The notes under the pieces were generated by a model. The model had not been told where the DNA came from and did no database searches. It saw only the letters and a program-made list of their open reading frames with translations. This document shows, one piece after another, positions 25,948 through 35,728 of a stretch of DNA of 64,000 nt (within the stretch, counting starts at the first letter, position 1; each line of letters opens with the position of its first letter). Origin of the DNA: Bacillus sp. CH140a_4T (lineage in GTDB: Bacteria > Bacillota > Bacilli > Bacillales > Bacillaceae_G); the NCBI RefSeq assembly GCF_008923725.1, contig NZ_WBPF01000021.1, forward strand, positions 375,172-439,171, written 5' to 3'. Made by a program: the position numbers and the translations under genes.

Positions 25948-26523
25948 ATGACTATACAAACAGAGCAAGATATAATTCGCTTAATAGAAAATGACGAATG
26001 GATGATGAACGTATTACAAATGGCAGAATCGCTAGAGCTACCTGATTGGTGGATTTGCGCCGGGTTTGTTCGCTCTAAAATTTGGGATACCTTACATGAC
26101 TACGAAATACGAACGGCTACACCAGATATTGATGTCATTTATTTTGATCAATTACATACAGATGAGGCATATGAGCAATCACTAGAGAAAGCACTGATAA
26201 ATATGGATGCTTCTATACCTTGGTCGGTAAAAAATCAAGCTCGTATGCATGTAGTGAATAATATGCCACCGTATTCTTCTTCTGTTGATGCTATTTCTAA
26301 ATTCCCTGAAACAGCAACGGCTATAGGAGTTACACTTGATGAGCTAAACAACGTCATATTAACGGCTCCATGTGGTATTGAAGATGTGATTGCCTTACAA
26401 GTGAGACCGACAGCCCATTTTCTTGAAACAAAAGAACGATCACATATGTACAATGCTAGAGTTACTAAAAAGAACTGGCAAAACAAATGGCCTAACATAA
26501 AAATTACTTATCCAAAAATATAA
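25948..26523 (+). CDS. nucleotidyltransferase family protein (DUF925 type)
   Basis: The 191-residue protein matches the NTP_transf_6 group: WWICAGFVRSKIWD holds the GxxR-like entry, TPDIDVIYFD supplies the pair of catalytic aspartates, and DVIALQVRPTAHF is near the C terminus, with a conserved VTKKNWQNKWPN tail. The biochemical substrate of this group is not known to me. The start is ATG 25948 after AGGTGGG. It probably shares the amj transcript and ends at a terminator hairpin. Confidence 0.82.
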   Translation: MTIQTEQDIIRLIENDEWMMNVLQMAESLELPDWWICAGFVRSKIWDTLHDYEIRTATPDIDVIYFDQLHTDEAYEQSLEKALINMDASIPWSVKNQARMHVVNNMPPYSSSVDAISKFPETATAIGVTLDELNNVILTAPCGIEDVIALQVRPTAHFLETKERSHMYNARVTKKNWQNKWPNIKITYPKI

Positions 26524-26524
26524 A

Positions 26525-26555
26525 AAGGGAGCTTCGCATTATACGAAGCTCCCTT
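26525..26555. terminator. bidirectional terminator between the nucleotidyltransferase and the S33-type hydrolase
   Basis: AAAGGGAGCTTCG and CGAAGCTCCCTTT form a perfect 13-bp stem with a 7-base loop. Confidence 0.9.
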
Positions 26556-26561
26556 TCTACA

Positions 26562-27476
26562 TTATTTCAAAAACTGAATGACTAATTCTGCATATCGATC
26601 TGCTTCCTCATAATACGGTGTATGACTACTCTCTTCGAATACAATATACTTCCCATTTTGAGCATCTTTATTAAACGTTTCAATTTGTTTTTCACACGTT
26701 ACGACATCATATTTCCCTACAATTAATAACATTGGATTTTGTAAATCTTTTATTTTAGGTAATAATGAAGTACGAACTGCTCCCTCAAATTTTAATCTAT
26801 CAAAATGAATTTTAGAGCGATTTGAAAATACTTCCCATTCTTCATCACTATATAAACTCTCGTCTGTCACATCTTCCTTATTATTGTAAATCTCCATTCT
26901 TTTTTCTTCTAGTTCATCACTTAGTCTTATATAAGCTTCTAACAGCTCTTCTGAACTAGCATTGCTAGATGAATAAGCAAGAGACTCTTCCGCTACTTCT
27001 TCTTTTCCATACTTTTTTAATAAATGCCCTGTCTTTTGTAACAAAGCTCTACTTGTTAATGCAAAATCGAAAGTCGGCCCTTCAAATATTATTTTCTCTA
27101 TTGAACTTGGATATACCGATGCATACAACAATGCTACATATCCACCGAAAGAATGTCCAATTACAGACCACTTCTCAATTTGCAATACTTTTCTTAGTTC
27201 CTCACAATCTTCAATCAAATCATTTAATCCAAAAGCTTCGTCCTCAGTAATTTCCTCTGAGCGACAAACTCCTCTTTGATCTATCATAATTACAAATAAA
27301 GAATCTTGTAAACGTTCTGCTTGATGAAATGAAAAATCATAGCAACTTTCTCCTGGTCCACCATGCAAGTATAATACTGGTTTATTTTTAGGATTTCCAT
27401 GCGTTTCAACGTATAGCTTTTTCCCTCTAATATTCATGTATTTCCCTGCTTCTATCAAATTCGCCTTTATGATCAT
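26562..27476 (-). CDS. alpha/beta hydrolase, proline iminopeptidase-like (S33)
   Basis: The protein is about 304 residues from ATG 27476 (MIIKANLIEAGKYMNIRGKK), which follows AAGGAAGG closely. It has the alpha/beta-hydrolase fold with YLHGGPGE (oxyanion loop), IDQRGVCRS, the nucleophile elbow GHSFGGYVA, an Asp in VGKYDVVT and a His in SSHTPYYEE. HGGPG plus DQRG is typical of proline iminopeptidases and prolyl aminopeptidase-like hydrolases. The helical cap lies around residues 130-215. Substrate specificity is not determined. It is a single gene converging on the nucleotidyltransferase. Confidence 0.87.
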   Translation of the reverse strand: MIIKANLIEAGKYMNIRGKKLYVETHGNPKNKPVLYLHGGPGESCYDFSFHQAERLQDSLFVIMIDQRGVCRSEEITEDEAFGLNDLIEDCEELRKVLQIEKWSVIGHSFGGYVALLYASVYPSSIEKIIFEGPTFDFALTSRALLQKTGHLLKKYGKEEVAEESLAYSSSNASSEELLEAYIRLSDELEEKRMEIYNNKEDVTDESLYSDEEWEVFSNRSKIHFDRLKFEGAVRTSLLPKIKDLQNPMLLIVGKYDVVTCEKQIETFNKDAQNGKYIVFEESSHTPYYEEADRYAELVIQFLK

Positions 27477-27512
27477 CACCTTCCTTTTCACTGAATATTA
27501 TAACATTTAATG

Positions 27513-28853
27513 TTAAATAATCCCTATTACATTTAAAAAGACGATGATGATTGCAAGTGGCGCTATAAATCGAAGTAAAAACGCCCAGCAAGTAAATACT
27601 TTCTTACCATAATTCCCACCTACAAAAAACTCTGCTTCTAGTACCTTCTTTTCCATTTTGAATGAAACGAAAATACTAATAAATAGTGCTCCAAGCGGCA
27701 TTAGTATATTACTAGATAGGAAGTCTACTGCATCAAAAATATTCTTTCCGAAAATCGTAATATCACTCCATACTCCAAATGATAACGCTGATGGTATACC
27801 TACTAAGAAAATGCCGAAACCAATCATCCATGATAATTTCGTTCTTCTTTCTTGTTCACCATTCGCTAATGCTGATACAACTGTCTCTAGTAGAGAAAAT
27901 GCAGAAGTTAATGTCGCAAATGTAAATAGTGCAAGAAATACAGTTAAGAAAAAACCACCAAATGGAATTTGACTAAATACTGATGGCAATACGATAAATA
28001 ATAATCCAGGCCCTTCTGTTGGCTCCATTCCTAATGAAAATACGGCCGGAAAAATAGCAAGACCTGCAAATAATGAAACAAATAAATTCAATCCAACAAT
28101 TGTTATTGCTGATTTTGGTAAACTTTCTTTTTTATTTAAATAGGAACTATACGTGACCATAATCGAAATTCCGATACTAATCGCAAAGAATGATTGACCC
28201 ATTGCGAACAAAATACTTTCTGAAGTAATCTTTGAAAAATCTGGTTGTAAGAAAAACTTTACACCTTTCATTGCGTTATCAAGTGTTAGTGAGCGAACAA
28301 TAAGAGCGACAAATAAAACGAATAATGCTGGCAACATATATTTACTTGCTTTTTCAATTCCATTTTGTACACCTTTTGATACAACCCAAATTGTAATGAA
28401 CATAAAAGCGCAATGGCCCATAATCGCCCAAGCGGGATTTCCAATTGTTTCAGTAAATAACGCTCCGTAATTTTGTCCTGGAGTAATAAGTTGTCCAGTT
28501 ACTCCTCTAAATAAATAAATGAGTACCCAACCACCTACAACACTATAAAACGAAAGTAGTATAAAACACGTTCCAACGCCAAGGCGTCCAATCCAGTGCC
28601 ATCCAGTATTTGGTGCAATACTTTTAAATGCTCCAACTGCTTGTTTCTGCGTACTGCGTCCAATCATAAATTCAGCTATAAGTAACGGTAGCCCTATTAA
28701 TACAGTAAATAATATAAAGATTAAAAAGAATGCTCCTCCCCCGCTCTTACCAGCGATATAAGGAAACTTCCATATTGCACCAAGTCCAATTGCCGATCCT
28801 GCTGCAGCCATTATAAATCCTAATTTCGAAGTCCATTGCTCCGTCTGTTTCAT
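27513..28853 (-). CDS. neurotransmitter:sodium symporter family amino-acid transporter
   Basis: The 446-residue protein has 11-12 membrane spans and the LeuT/MhsT fold. The N-terminal [20 protein letters not shown], with unwound helix 1 that binds sodium and substrate, and [15 protein letters not shown] are diagnostic; [19 protein letters not shown] corresponds to helix 6. Bacterial members carry hydrophobic amino acids with sodium. The gene is preceded by a T-box leader, so it is induced when a particular tRNA is uncharged. The specifier position reads CTC, pointing to leucine. The start is ATG 28853 with AGGAGG upstream. Confidence 0.93.
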   Translation of the reverse strand: MKQTEQWTSKLGFIMAAAGSAIGLGAIWKFPYIAGKSGGGAFFLIFILFTVLIGLPLLIAEFMIGRSTQKQAVGAFKSIAPNTGWHWIGRLGVGTCFILLSFYSVVGGWVLIYLFRGVTGQLITPGQNYGALFTETIGNPAWAIMGHCAFMFITIWVVSKGVQNGIEKASKYMLPALFVLFVALIVRSLTLDNAMKGVKFFLQPDFSKITSESILFAMGQSFFAISIGISIMVTYSSYLNKKESLPKSAITIVGLNLFVSLFAGLAIFPAVFSLGMEPTEGPGLLFIVLPSVFSQIPFGGFFLTVFLALFTFATLTSAFSLLETVVSALANGEQERRTKLSWMIGFGIFLVGIPSALSFGVWSDITIFGKNIFDAVDFLSSNILMPLGALFISIFVSFKMEKKVLEAEFFVGGNYGKKVFTCWAFLLRFIAPLAIIIVFLNVIGII

Positions 28854-28944
28854 TTTGTTTTCCTCCTACTTAAATCTTTTTATATAGATAAATAAATTTT
28901 ATAGACCAATCCGAATAAACCCTCCATTTCTTTTTCTATAAAAT

Positions 28945-29247
28945 AAAAAATGGCTTAGCGTCTCTATATAAAGAGACGCTAAGCCATTTACTTAACGCGG
29001 TACCACCCTTATTGATTCCATTATGAATCCACCTTAGTAGTAATCGTCTGATTACAAACCTAATATCGAAGGTTAACCGTTAAGATTTACTAAGAATGTG
29101 ATTCCGTTCTACCTTACTGCTCCTAGGCGAGTTCAGGATGTCATTTGACTATGTCACACCAACCCATAGCTCTCTGTACAAATATACGACCTTACTACTC
29201 CTATTCAACACATTTAAATATTTAGAATATATTTTCTTTTGAAATTA
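28945..29247 (-). promoter_or_regulatory. T-box riboswitch upstream of the NSS transporter, predicted leucine specifier
   Basis: On the complement the leader holds an AGTA-type stem I entry, AGAGAGCTATGGGTTGGTG, the specifier region CTGAACTCGCC, the invariant T-box AAGGGTGGTACCGCG (within 28991-29010) and a strong terminator with 18-bp arms (28948-28965 and 28972-28989). CTC at 29129-29131 lies nine bases before the AGGAG block, exactly where GAC and ATC lie in the two synthetase T-boxes of this window. Leu is therefore the likely ligand; this alignment is by eye. Confidence 0.88.
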
Positions 29248-29253
29248 ATATGA

Positions 29254-29282
29254 AGTATATCGGTTATATTTGTAACTGTCAA
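29254..29282 (-). promoter_or_regulatory. promoter of the NSS transporter T-box leader
   Basis: A perfect TTGACA (29277-29282) is separated by 17 bases from TATACT (29254-29259). Confidence 0.75.
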
Positions 29283-29347
29283 GGGATATATTATTTTTTT
29301 GTCGAAAAGAATGTTTCATTGTAACTTTGTACAATAGGACAATGTTA

Positions 29348-29728
29348 TTAATAATCTAGATCATCATGATCCATATCGTCTTCATCTTGGTCTTCATCAT
29401 CTTCATTTTTTATAAATTCAAATTCCTTTTCCGCTATAATATTCTCGTTTTTCTTATTAATATATATTTCTTCCTCACCTACATTTGTTTCTACCTCTAT
29501 TTCATATACACCATTATCGTCCATACGTTCTACATCAATTTCCTCTACAACTCCATTTACCTTTTCAACTGCAATTTGTTTAGCTGTTTCAGGACTAAGC
29601 TTTTTACTTTCGTACGTTTTTCCTTTAGACTCTTCATATCCCGTTTCTTCATGTTCCATTGCATTTACACCATATGCTGTCCCTCCAGCAATTAAAAGCA
29701 CCATGACGATCCCAATCCATAATTTCAT
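29348..29728 (-). CDS. PepSY domain protein with acidic tail
   Basis: The 126-residue protein has an N-terminal hydrophobic signal or anchor (WIGIVMVLLIAGGTAYG), then one PepSY domain (about residues 44-105, with SPETAKQIAVEKVNGVVEE and a YEIEVET strand), and finishes with about 20 mostly Asp/Glu residues. PepSY domains occur in secreted inhibitors and sensor-associated proteins; the acidic tail could bind cations outside the cell. It is the last gene of a response regulator / kinase / PepSY / PepSY cluster like B. subtilis ykoG-ykoH with ykoI and ykoJ. Confidence 0.82.
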   Translation of the reverse strand: MKLWIGIVMVLLIAGGTAYGVNAMEHEETGYEESKGKTYESKKLSPETAKQIAVEKVNGVVEEIDVERMDDNGVYEIEVETNVGEEEIYINKKNENIIAEKEFEFIKNEDDEDQDEDDMDHDDLDY

Positions 29729-29836
29729 TTCATGTTCCTCCTCTTCATTTCTTTCTTACTTACATACTAAAATGTTAAAATGAAAGAAAACTGTGAGAAA
29801 CATTAAAATTTGATGAGAATCCGTTTATTGTTGTGG

Positions 29837-30796
29837 TTATCCTTCGTCATCATCATCTTGATCATCCTTGCCCTCTTCTTGATCATCGTCATCTTGTGGC
29901 TGTGATGACTCCTTTTGCTGAATAGCGTTATTTACCGATGTAGTGGATATAATTTCTCCTGTTATTGTATGTACTCTTACATCAACCGTTTCTGTTTGTT
30001 TTTTTATTATAATTTGGTAGGTAGCCATACCATTTATATCAACTACATTTACCTTCTCGATAAATCCACCTGGTACTTTTTGTAGCGCCACTTCTTTTGC
30101 CTGCTCTTCTGTTATAACTTTTTGTATTTGTGAAGTACCAATAAAAGCGCCTGTATTTTCTTCAATTTCTACTATTACATTCTCATTTGCACTTTTCTCT
30201 ATTTCTATTACATATATATTTTTTTCGTTTTTTTGCTCAAGCTTAATTCCCTTTATATTCCCTGGCACTTGCTGCACTGCAATTGCTTTTGCCTGCTCTT
30301 CTGTAACTTTTATCATCGGTTTCTCTAACAATTGAATTTTACCAGTTGTTTTTTCAATCTCAACTGCCTTACTTTGCTTATCATTTGTTTCTACCGTAAT
30401 TACGAACACTTCTATCTCATTTCTTTTTTCTAATATAGTATGTTTAATTACACCTTGTACTTTCTGTAGCGCCATTTCTTCTGCTTTCTCTTTCGTTATT
30501 GTATTACTTTTTAATGATATTTCTTTTGCACGTTTTATCTCTCCATTTTTGGCATCTACTATTATTTCATATAAGCCTTGTTCATTTGAAAGGTTTACCT
30601 TATAAAAATCTTGTTCCCCTTTATTTACTAATTTCATACTTTTAATTTTTCCAGGATACTGTTCAGATACAATACTTTGAATTTGCTTCTCAGATAATAT
30701 TGTTTCTCCTTGCTTTGAAACAATACGTTGTGATACAAACGCTACACTTACAACCGCAAAGCAAACTAACAATGCAATTTTCCATTTCTTTTTCAT
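29837..30796 (-). CDS. multi-PepSY domain protein with acidic tail
   Basis: The 319-residue protein has an N-terminal membrane segment (about 7-23) and then four PepSY-like repeats; each has a helix such as TEEQAKAIAVQQVPG or TKEKAEEMALQKVQG followed by strands like YVIEIEK. The C terminus is a run of Asp, Glu and Gln, including DDDDQEEGKDDQDDDD. It is probably anchored with the repeats outside the cell. It follows the histidine kinase gene by 20 bases, so it likely modulates that sensor or binds the sensed ion or peptide. Its function is not known. Confidence 0.82.
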   Translation of the reverse strand: MKKKWKIALLVCFAVVSVAFVSQRIVSKQGETILSEKQIQSIVSEQYPGKIKSMKLVNKGEQDFYKVNLSNEQGLYEIIVDAKNGEIKRAKEISLKSNTITKEKAEEMALQKVQGVIKHTILEKRNEIEVFVITVETNDKQSKAVEIEKTTGKIQLLEKPMIKVTEEQAKAIAVQQVPGNIKGIKLEQKNEKNIYVIEIEKSANENVIVEIEENTGAFIGTSQIQKVITEEQAKEVALQKVPGGFIEKVNVVDINGMATYQIIIKKQTETVDVRVHTITGEIISTTSVNNAIQQKESSQPQDDDDQEEGKDDQDDDDEG

Positions 30797-30815
30797 TTTT
30801 AAAGCTCCTATCCCT

Positions 30816-32174
30816 TTATGAAAAATGAGGTAAATTTACTGTAACTTTCGTCCATTTTCCTTCTTCACTTTCAAGTTGTATATCTCCTTCATGAGCATCA
30901 ATAATTTGTTTGGCAATCGATAAACCTAAACCGGTACCCCCTGTTTCCCTACTCCTCGCTTTATCAACTCGAAAGAAACGATCAAACACTTTCTGTATAT
31001 CTTCCTTAGGAATTCCCATACCGTAATCTTGAATGGAAAAAAAGACTTTTTCTTTTTGTATTCCTACTATAATATCTATAGAATCTCTACTGTATTTCAT
31101 TGCATTATCTAATAAAACTACTAATACTTGTTTTATTTTTTGTTCGTCAATATTTACAACAATCTTTTCTTCCTCTGTTATAACACGAAAAGTCCGAGCA
31201 TATGTTTTTTCTAACTGCTCAGCAGTCACCTGACATAATCGGACCAAATCTGATTCGTTAGTCTCCAAATTCCACTCAGCACTACTGTTTGCAAGAAGTA
31301 GCATTTGATTCGTCATACCTTTCATTCTTACTGCCTCAGAATAAATCGCTTCTACAGATTCTTCCAAAACATCTTGTTTTTTCATTCCCCATCTTTTTAA
31401 TAATTTCGCATAACTTTCAATAACAGTTAACGGTGTTCTCAATTCATGTGAAGCATCTGAAACGAACTGTTGCTGCTTTTCAAAGTTCTGATGTAATAAA
31501 TCAATCATTTTATTAAATGTCGTTCCCATTTTGTACAATTCATCTTTTGATTTTTTCTCAAGCGGTATTTTTTTGAATATCCCTCTATCTTGTATATGCT
31601 CCATTGTTTGTATTAAAGAATTTACAGGTTTTAAAATGAGTTTACTTAACATTCTTCCCGCAAAAAAAGACGGAATTAAAACGAAAAGTGATGCAATAAC
31701 TAATACATTTTTTAACATATTTAAATTCTCTTGCAAACTATCTAAACGTTCTGTCATTTCTAACGAAACGATTTTCCCATCATTCCAAATGATTGGAATT
31801 TTTATATAAGCGAATTTCCCACCATTTTTCTCATAAATTCCAGCTGATTCTTTTCTTTCAAATTTCGTATTTACTGCTGGAATTGGTTTTGTACTATCCA
31901 CTTCTTGCCTAATCATTACCTTTGAATTTTCATTAATAATTCTAATCATACCGTTTGAAGGCAAGTATGGTTGCAATAGATTTATTGCATCTACTTTCTT
32001 TGCTGAATCTGCGTTCATTCCATCAATGATATGTATTGCCTCACGTTTCAATCGTTCTAACTCTCCGTTCGTAGTCACTTTATAAAACAAAAAATATATT
32101 GAACTATTAATAATTAATAAAATAAGTAGTAACCATACTGTAGAGAATAAATATATTTTATTTTTAATTTTCAT
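30816..32174 (-). CDS. HAMP-domain sensor histidine kinase (YkoH-like)
   Basis: The 452-residue kinase has two membrane helices (about 8-30 and 155-175) enclosing an extracellular sensor of about 120 residues, then HAMP, the dimerisation and phosphoacceptor segment SDASHELRTPLTVIE (His of the H-box) and an HATPase domain with DNAMKYS (N-box), DYGMGIP and GGTGLGLSI (G-boxes). It phosphorylates the partner regulator encoded three bases upstream. Neighbouring PepSY proteins suggest that the stimulus is extracellular. The signal is unknown. Confidence 0.92.
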   Translation of the reverse strand: MKIKNKIYLFSTVWLLLILLIINSSIYFLFYKVTTNGELERLKREAIHIIDGMNADSAKKVDAINLLQPYLPSNGMIRIINENSKVMIRQEVDSTKPIPAVNTKFERKESAGIYEKNGGKFAYIKIPIIWNDGKIVSLEMTERLDSLQENLNMLKNVLVIASLFVLIPSFFAGRMLSKLILKPVNSLIQTMEHIQDRGIFKKIPLEKKSKDELYKMGTTFNKMIDLLHQNFEKQQQFVSDASHELRTPLTVIESYAKLLKRWGMKKQDVLEESVEAIYSEAVRMKGMTNQMLLLANSSAEWNLETNESDLVRLCQVTAEQLEKTYARTFRVITEEEKIVVNIDEQKIKQVLVVLLDNAMKYSRDSIDIIVGIQKEKVFFSIQDYGMGIPKEDIQKVFDRFFRVDKARSRETGGTGLGLSIAKQIIDAHEGDIQLESEEGKWTKVTVNLPHFS

Positions 32175-32177
32175 ATA

Positions 32178-32861
32178 TTACACCTTTAAGACATACCCAA
32201 CACCTCTAACAGTGTGAATAAGTGGTACGTCCACATTACAATCTACTTTTTTACGCAAGTATCGAATATATACGTCAACAACATTTGTATCGCCATAATA
32301 ATCAAATCCCCAAACATTCGTTACAATTTGCTCACGGTTTAACACTTGATTTTCATGCTTCATTAAAAAGAGTAATAAATCAAATTCACGTGGTGTTAAG
32401 TCGACTAGATTATTACCTCTTTTCACTTCTCTCGTTTTCTCATCTAAATATAAATCTGCAATTTGATAACTACTATTTTCCTCTTCTTTTACTACATTTG
32501 AAATTCTTAAACAAGCACGAATTCTCGCTAAAAGTTCTTCTATTTGAAAAGGCTTTGTGATATAGTCACTTGCTCCTTGATCTAAACCACTAACCTTGTC
32601 AACAACTGAGTCACGAGCAGTTAATAAAATAATAGGTATTACTGCATTTTTCAAACGTATTCTTCGAAGAACTTCTAACCCACTTATATTTGGAAGCATT
32701 ACATCAAGTAATATTAAATCCCAGTTACCATTGCCGAACTTTTCCATTGCCTCTGTACCTGTTTTTGCAATTTCACTTTCATATCCTTCAAACTCTAATT
32801 CCAACTGCACGACACGAGCAATTTTTTCTTCATCCTCGACGATTAAAATCCTTTCTCCCAT
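32178..32861 (-). CDS. OmpR-family response regulator (YkoG-like)
   Basis: The 227-residue protein has a receiver domain with the acidic pocket VEDEE, phospho-acceptor Asp53 in LILLDVMLP and Lys in YITKPF, and a C-terminal winged helix with LTPREFDLLLFL and VDVYIRYLRKK. It is the first gene of the two-component cluster, starting at ATG 32861 with AGGAGG upstream. A -10-like TATACT about 45 bases upstream is the probable promoter. It presumably controls this cluster and other targets. Confidence 0.93.
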   Translation of the reverse strand: MGERILIVEDEEKIARVVQLELEFEGYESEIAKTGTEAMEKFGNGNWDLILLDVMLPNISGLEVLRRIRLKNAVIPIILLTARDSVVDKVSGLDQGASDYITKPFQIEELLARIRACLRISNVVKEEENSSYQIADLYLDEKTREVKRGNNLVDLTPREFDLLLFLMKHENQVLNREQIVTNVWGFDYYGDTNVVDVYIRYLRKKVDCNVDVPLIHTVRGVGYVLKV

Positions 32862-32959
32862 AAAAGCCTCCTATAATATATATTTGCACCATTTTAGTAT
32901 AACAAGTAATACTTTCCTTCAAAAGAAAAAATACCCAATATGTTTTATCCTTATTGAAA

Positions 32960-32990
32960 AAAATCAGGAATGAAATATATTCCTGATTTT
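32960..32990 (-). terminator. terminator of the glycerate kinase-permease operon
   Basis: AAAATCAGGAAT and ATTCCTGATTTT form a perfect 12-bp stem ending at the stop codon of the permease gene. Confidence 0.85.
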
Positions 32991-34420
32991 TAAAGTGACA
33001 ATCCAACCCATTGCCAATATGCATAGTAAAATATAACCATTACAAATATATAAATAACATTTAAATAACTACTTAACTTTAACAAATCTTGCGGCTGAAA
33101 CGTTTCTCTATCACTTTCTTGAAATAATAGTAATGCTTTAGAACTGACCGGAAAGGTTAAACAATAATTCATTCCAACAATACCTAAAAATAAGACAGCT
33201 ACTTCATTTAATTGCAGACTACTTGCAAAGTATAGTAATGGCGGAATAAAAATTACTGCTCTCGTTGTGTGAGATGTAATATATAAATGTGATGTGACTG
33301 AAAGAATAACAATTACGAGTAACACGATAAAAATGGACTGCTTATTAATTAATTCAGTTACTAAAAATAACTTCTGCATAATCCATTGCGCTGCACCACT
33401 CTCCATTAATGATTTCCCTAATGCAATTGCTGCTCCAACAAATAAAATTAAATTCCAAGAGACACCTTTTAAACTTTCTTTCCACTGCATCACACCGAGT
33501 TTTGGTAAAGTTAATAAAAATACTCCTATTATAGTTACGGTTGCAATTTCCAAACCGTGTAACCATTCCGTTAGCCAAAATGCTACCATCGCTATTAAAA
33601 TACTGATTGTATACTTTTCATTTCGCGATAATTCAAACTTAACTTTTTTCTGTTGCAGTTTCGTTTTTACTTCCTCTTTGTCTAAAAATAATACTAATAT
33701 TACGCGACAACTTATAAAGCTCATTATGATTCCAAATGGTAATCCCCATATTAACCACTCTACAAATGTGATGTTTTTATTATTAAATTCCTTTAACATA
33801 TCTAGGGCGATTAAATGTGAGCCTGCCCCAATAATTGTAGAACTTGTTGAAACTAAAATAACTGTAGGCATTAAAATTGCTAATGCTTTCGTAATTCTTC
33901 TACTCCCAATTTCTTTTGATATAGCTTGAAAAACAGGTAATACAACCGCTGCGCGTCCAGATGTTGATGGAATAAAAAAGGCAAGTATTTGAATCATCAT
34001 TGTTAAAATCCCGCACAAGCCTGAAATATTTCGAGCACGATTCACAACAAAGTACGTCATTTTCTCAGCTAAACCGGTAACTTGAAGTGCCCTTCCTAAA
34101 ATAAAAGAACCTATCATAAGCCAAATCACATCTGAAGCTAACGAATCAAATAAAAGATCTTGCTTTGCTGTTCCTGAAACAATTAGAAATAAGACAGAAC
34201 CGAGTGCAATATAGGCCGAATTTATCGTTGTTGTTGTCCATAATATAATGGCACAGCAAAATCCAAACAAACTCCATTTTGCTTCCATCGTTAATGATGA
34301 TGGAAGCAAAAGAACTATTTCTACAATTAATATAAGTGCTACGGGCAGAACCCAGGATGACTTAACTTTCGGAGTATCATTATTATTCACATGTAATTCC
34401 ACTACATTTTTTTCAATCAT
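32990..34420 (-). CDS. SLC13/DASS family anion permease
   Basis: The 476-residue protein has about 12 hydrophobic segments and belongs to the divalent anion:sodium symporter / SLC13 group, importing dicarboxylates or other small organic acids. Segments such as FFIPSTSGRAAVVLPVFQA and STIIGAGSHLIAL resemble the paired helix-hairpin substrate motifs of the family. Its ATG overlaps the stop of the glycerate kinase gene as ATGA, so translation is coupled and the substrate is probably glycerate or a compound converted to it. No regulator gene is adjacent. Confidence 0.85.
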   Translation of the reverse strand: MIEKNVVELHVNNNDTPKVKSSWVLPVALILIVEIVLLLPSSLTMEAKWSLFGFCCAIILWTTTTINSAYIALGSVLFLIVSGTAKQDLLFDSLASDVIWLMIGSFILGRALQVTGLAEKMTYFVVNRARNISGLCGILTMMIQILAFFIPSTSGRAAVVLPVFQAISKEIGSRRITKALAILMPTVILVSTSSTIIGAGSHLIALDMLKEFNNKNITFVEWLIWGLPFGIIMSFISCRVILVLFLDKEEVKTKLQQKKVKFELSRNEKYTISILIAMVAFWLTEWLHGLEIATVTIIGVFLLTLPKLGVMQWKESLKGVSWNLILFVGAAIALGKSLMESGAAQWIMQKLFLVTELINKQSIFIVLLVIVILSVTSHLYITSHTTRAVIFIPPLLYFASSLQLNEVAVLFLGIVGMNYCLTFPVSSKALLLFQESDRETFQPQDLLKLSSYLNVIYIFVMVIFYYAYWQWVGLSL

Positions 34421-35601
34421 GATACGTACCCACTTTTATTTAAACGAGAAGCGATTTGATATCCAACTAAAACTGTACGCATCGTACTTTCTGTACAATC
34501 ACGAAGCCATTTCTCCGCATTAAAAAATGCATTTTCTAACGAAGATGGCATTGGTAATATGCTTGTATATGCATCAATTCCGTAATCGTAATTAATACGT
34601 GCACCTTTACCAACTGTCCCTACTAACGCTATTACTGGTAATCCATATTTTTTTGCACATTTAGCCACTTCAGCTGGAATTTTCCCACGTGGTGTTTGAA
34701 AATCAATACTTCCTTCCGCGGTAAATACAAGATCACACTTTAACAATAGTTTATTTAAATCCATATACTTCATAATAATGTCGTATCTCGGATGAAGCGT
34801 TGCCCCAATTAAAGCTTGCAGTCCAGCACCAAGACCGCCAGATGCACCACTTCCTGGTGTATGATGTACATCTATACCTATATCTTTTTTTATAATAGTA
34901 GCATAGCGCTCCAATGCTTTTTCTAGTTCTATTACTTGTGCTTCGTTAGCACCTTTTTGCGGACCGAACACTCTAGCTACTCCCTGTTCGCCGCATAATT
35001 GATTAAACCAATTACAAGCAACGTCGATTTGAACATGCCTTAATCTAGGATCTACTTGTGACGTATCTATTTTTGAAACTTGTAATAAAGAGGTACCACC
35101 TTGAATTTGTATTTCCTTTTCATCTTCATTTAAAAACTTTACACCTAACGCTTCAGCCATACCAGCACCTCCATCAGACGTACCTGAATCACCACATCCT
35201 ATTAATATACGATCTACTCCTTTACTTAAAGCTAATTCTATTAACTGTCCAACACCATGAGTAGTCGTTTTTCTTGGATCACGTAAATCTCTCGGTACAA
35301 GGCGTAGCCCAGCCGCCGCAGCCATTTCAATAACAGCTGTACGCTCACCATTTCTCGTTTCAAAAACACCAAAATAAGATTGTATCTCATCTCCAATAGG
35401 TCCCGTTACTTGTACTTTATACATTTTTCCACCAGTAATATTTATAATTGCCTCTGTAAACCCTTCCCCACCATCAACCATTGGTAAAGTCTCTACAGTA
35501 GCAAGTGGCATAACTTTTAAAATCCCTTCTTTCATTACATCAGCAGCTTCCTTCGCCCCTAAACTTTCTTTAAATCCTGATGGTACAACTAAAATACGCA
35601 T
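34417..35601 (-). CDS. glxK: glycerate kinase
   Basis: The 394-residue protein is a class II glycerate kinase (GarK/GlxK type) making phosphoglycerate from glycerate and ATP. It begins MRILVVPSGFKESLGAKEA, with the conserved PSGFKESL; VDGGEGFTEAI, GCGDSGTSDGGAGM and PGSGASGGLGAGLQAL are family motifs. The length is normal. The start is ATG 35601 with GGGAGA ten bases upstream. It is the first gene of the operon with an SLC13 permease. A terminator-like hairpin about 130 bases upstream of the start codon, at the end of a structured region, could be an attenuator. Confidence 0.92.
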   Translation of the reverse strand: MRILVVPSGFKESLGAKEAADVMKEGILKVMPLATVETLPMVDGGEGFTEAIINITGGKMYKVQVTGPIGDEIQSYFGVFETRNGERTAVIEMAAAAGLRLVPRDLRDPRKTTTHGVGQLIELALSKGVDRILIGCGDSGTSDGGAGMAEALGVKFLNEDEKEIQIQGGTSLLQVSKIDTSQVDPRLRHVQIDVACNWFNQLCGEQGVARVFGPQKGANEAQVIELEKALERYATIIKKDIGIDVHHTPGSGASGGLGAGLQALIGATLHPRYDIIMKYMDLNKLLLKCDLVFTAEGSIDFQTPRGKIPAEVAKCAKKYGLPVIALVGTVGKGARINYDYGIDAYTSILPMPSSLENAFFNAEKWLRDCTESTMRTVLVGYQIASRLNKSGYVS

Positions 35602-35728
35602 GTAATATTTCTCCCTTCACCTTATATATCTTTCGTATCTACGGCTTATATTAAAGGTGAAAAAAGAGAGCACAATTAAGCTTACATTAAAATTTGGTGA
35701 GAAAGTGCTGAGTTTTATGATCTAAAAA

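Noticed and set aside
29366-29695. 109-residue hydrophobic plus-strand frame opposite the PepSY gene
   Set aside because: Complement of Asp/Glu/Lys-rich codons gives Phe/Ile/Leu runs; no ribosome site.
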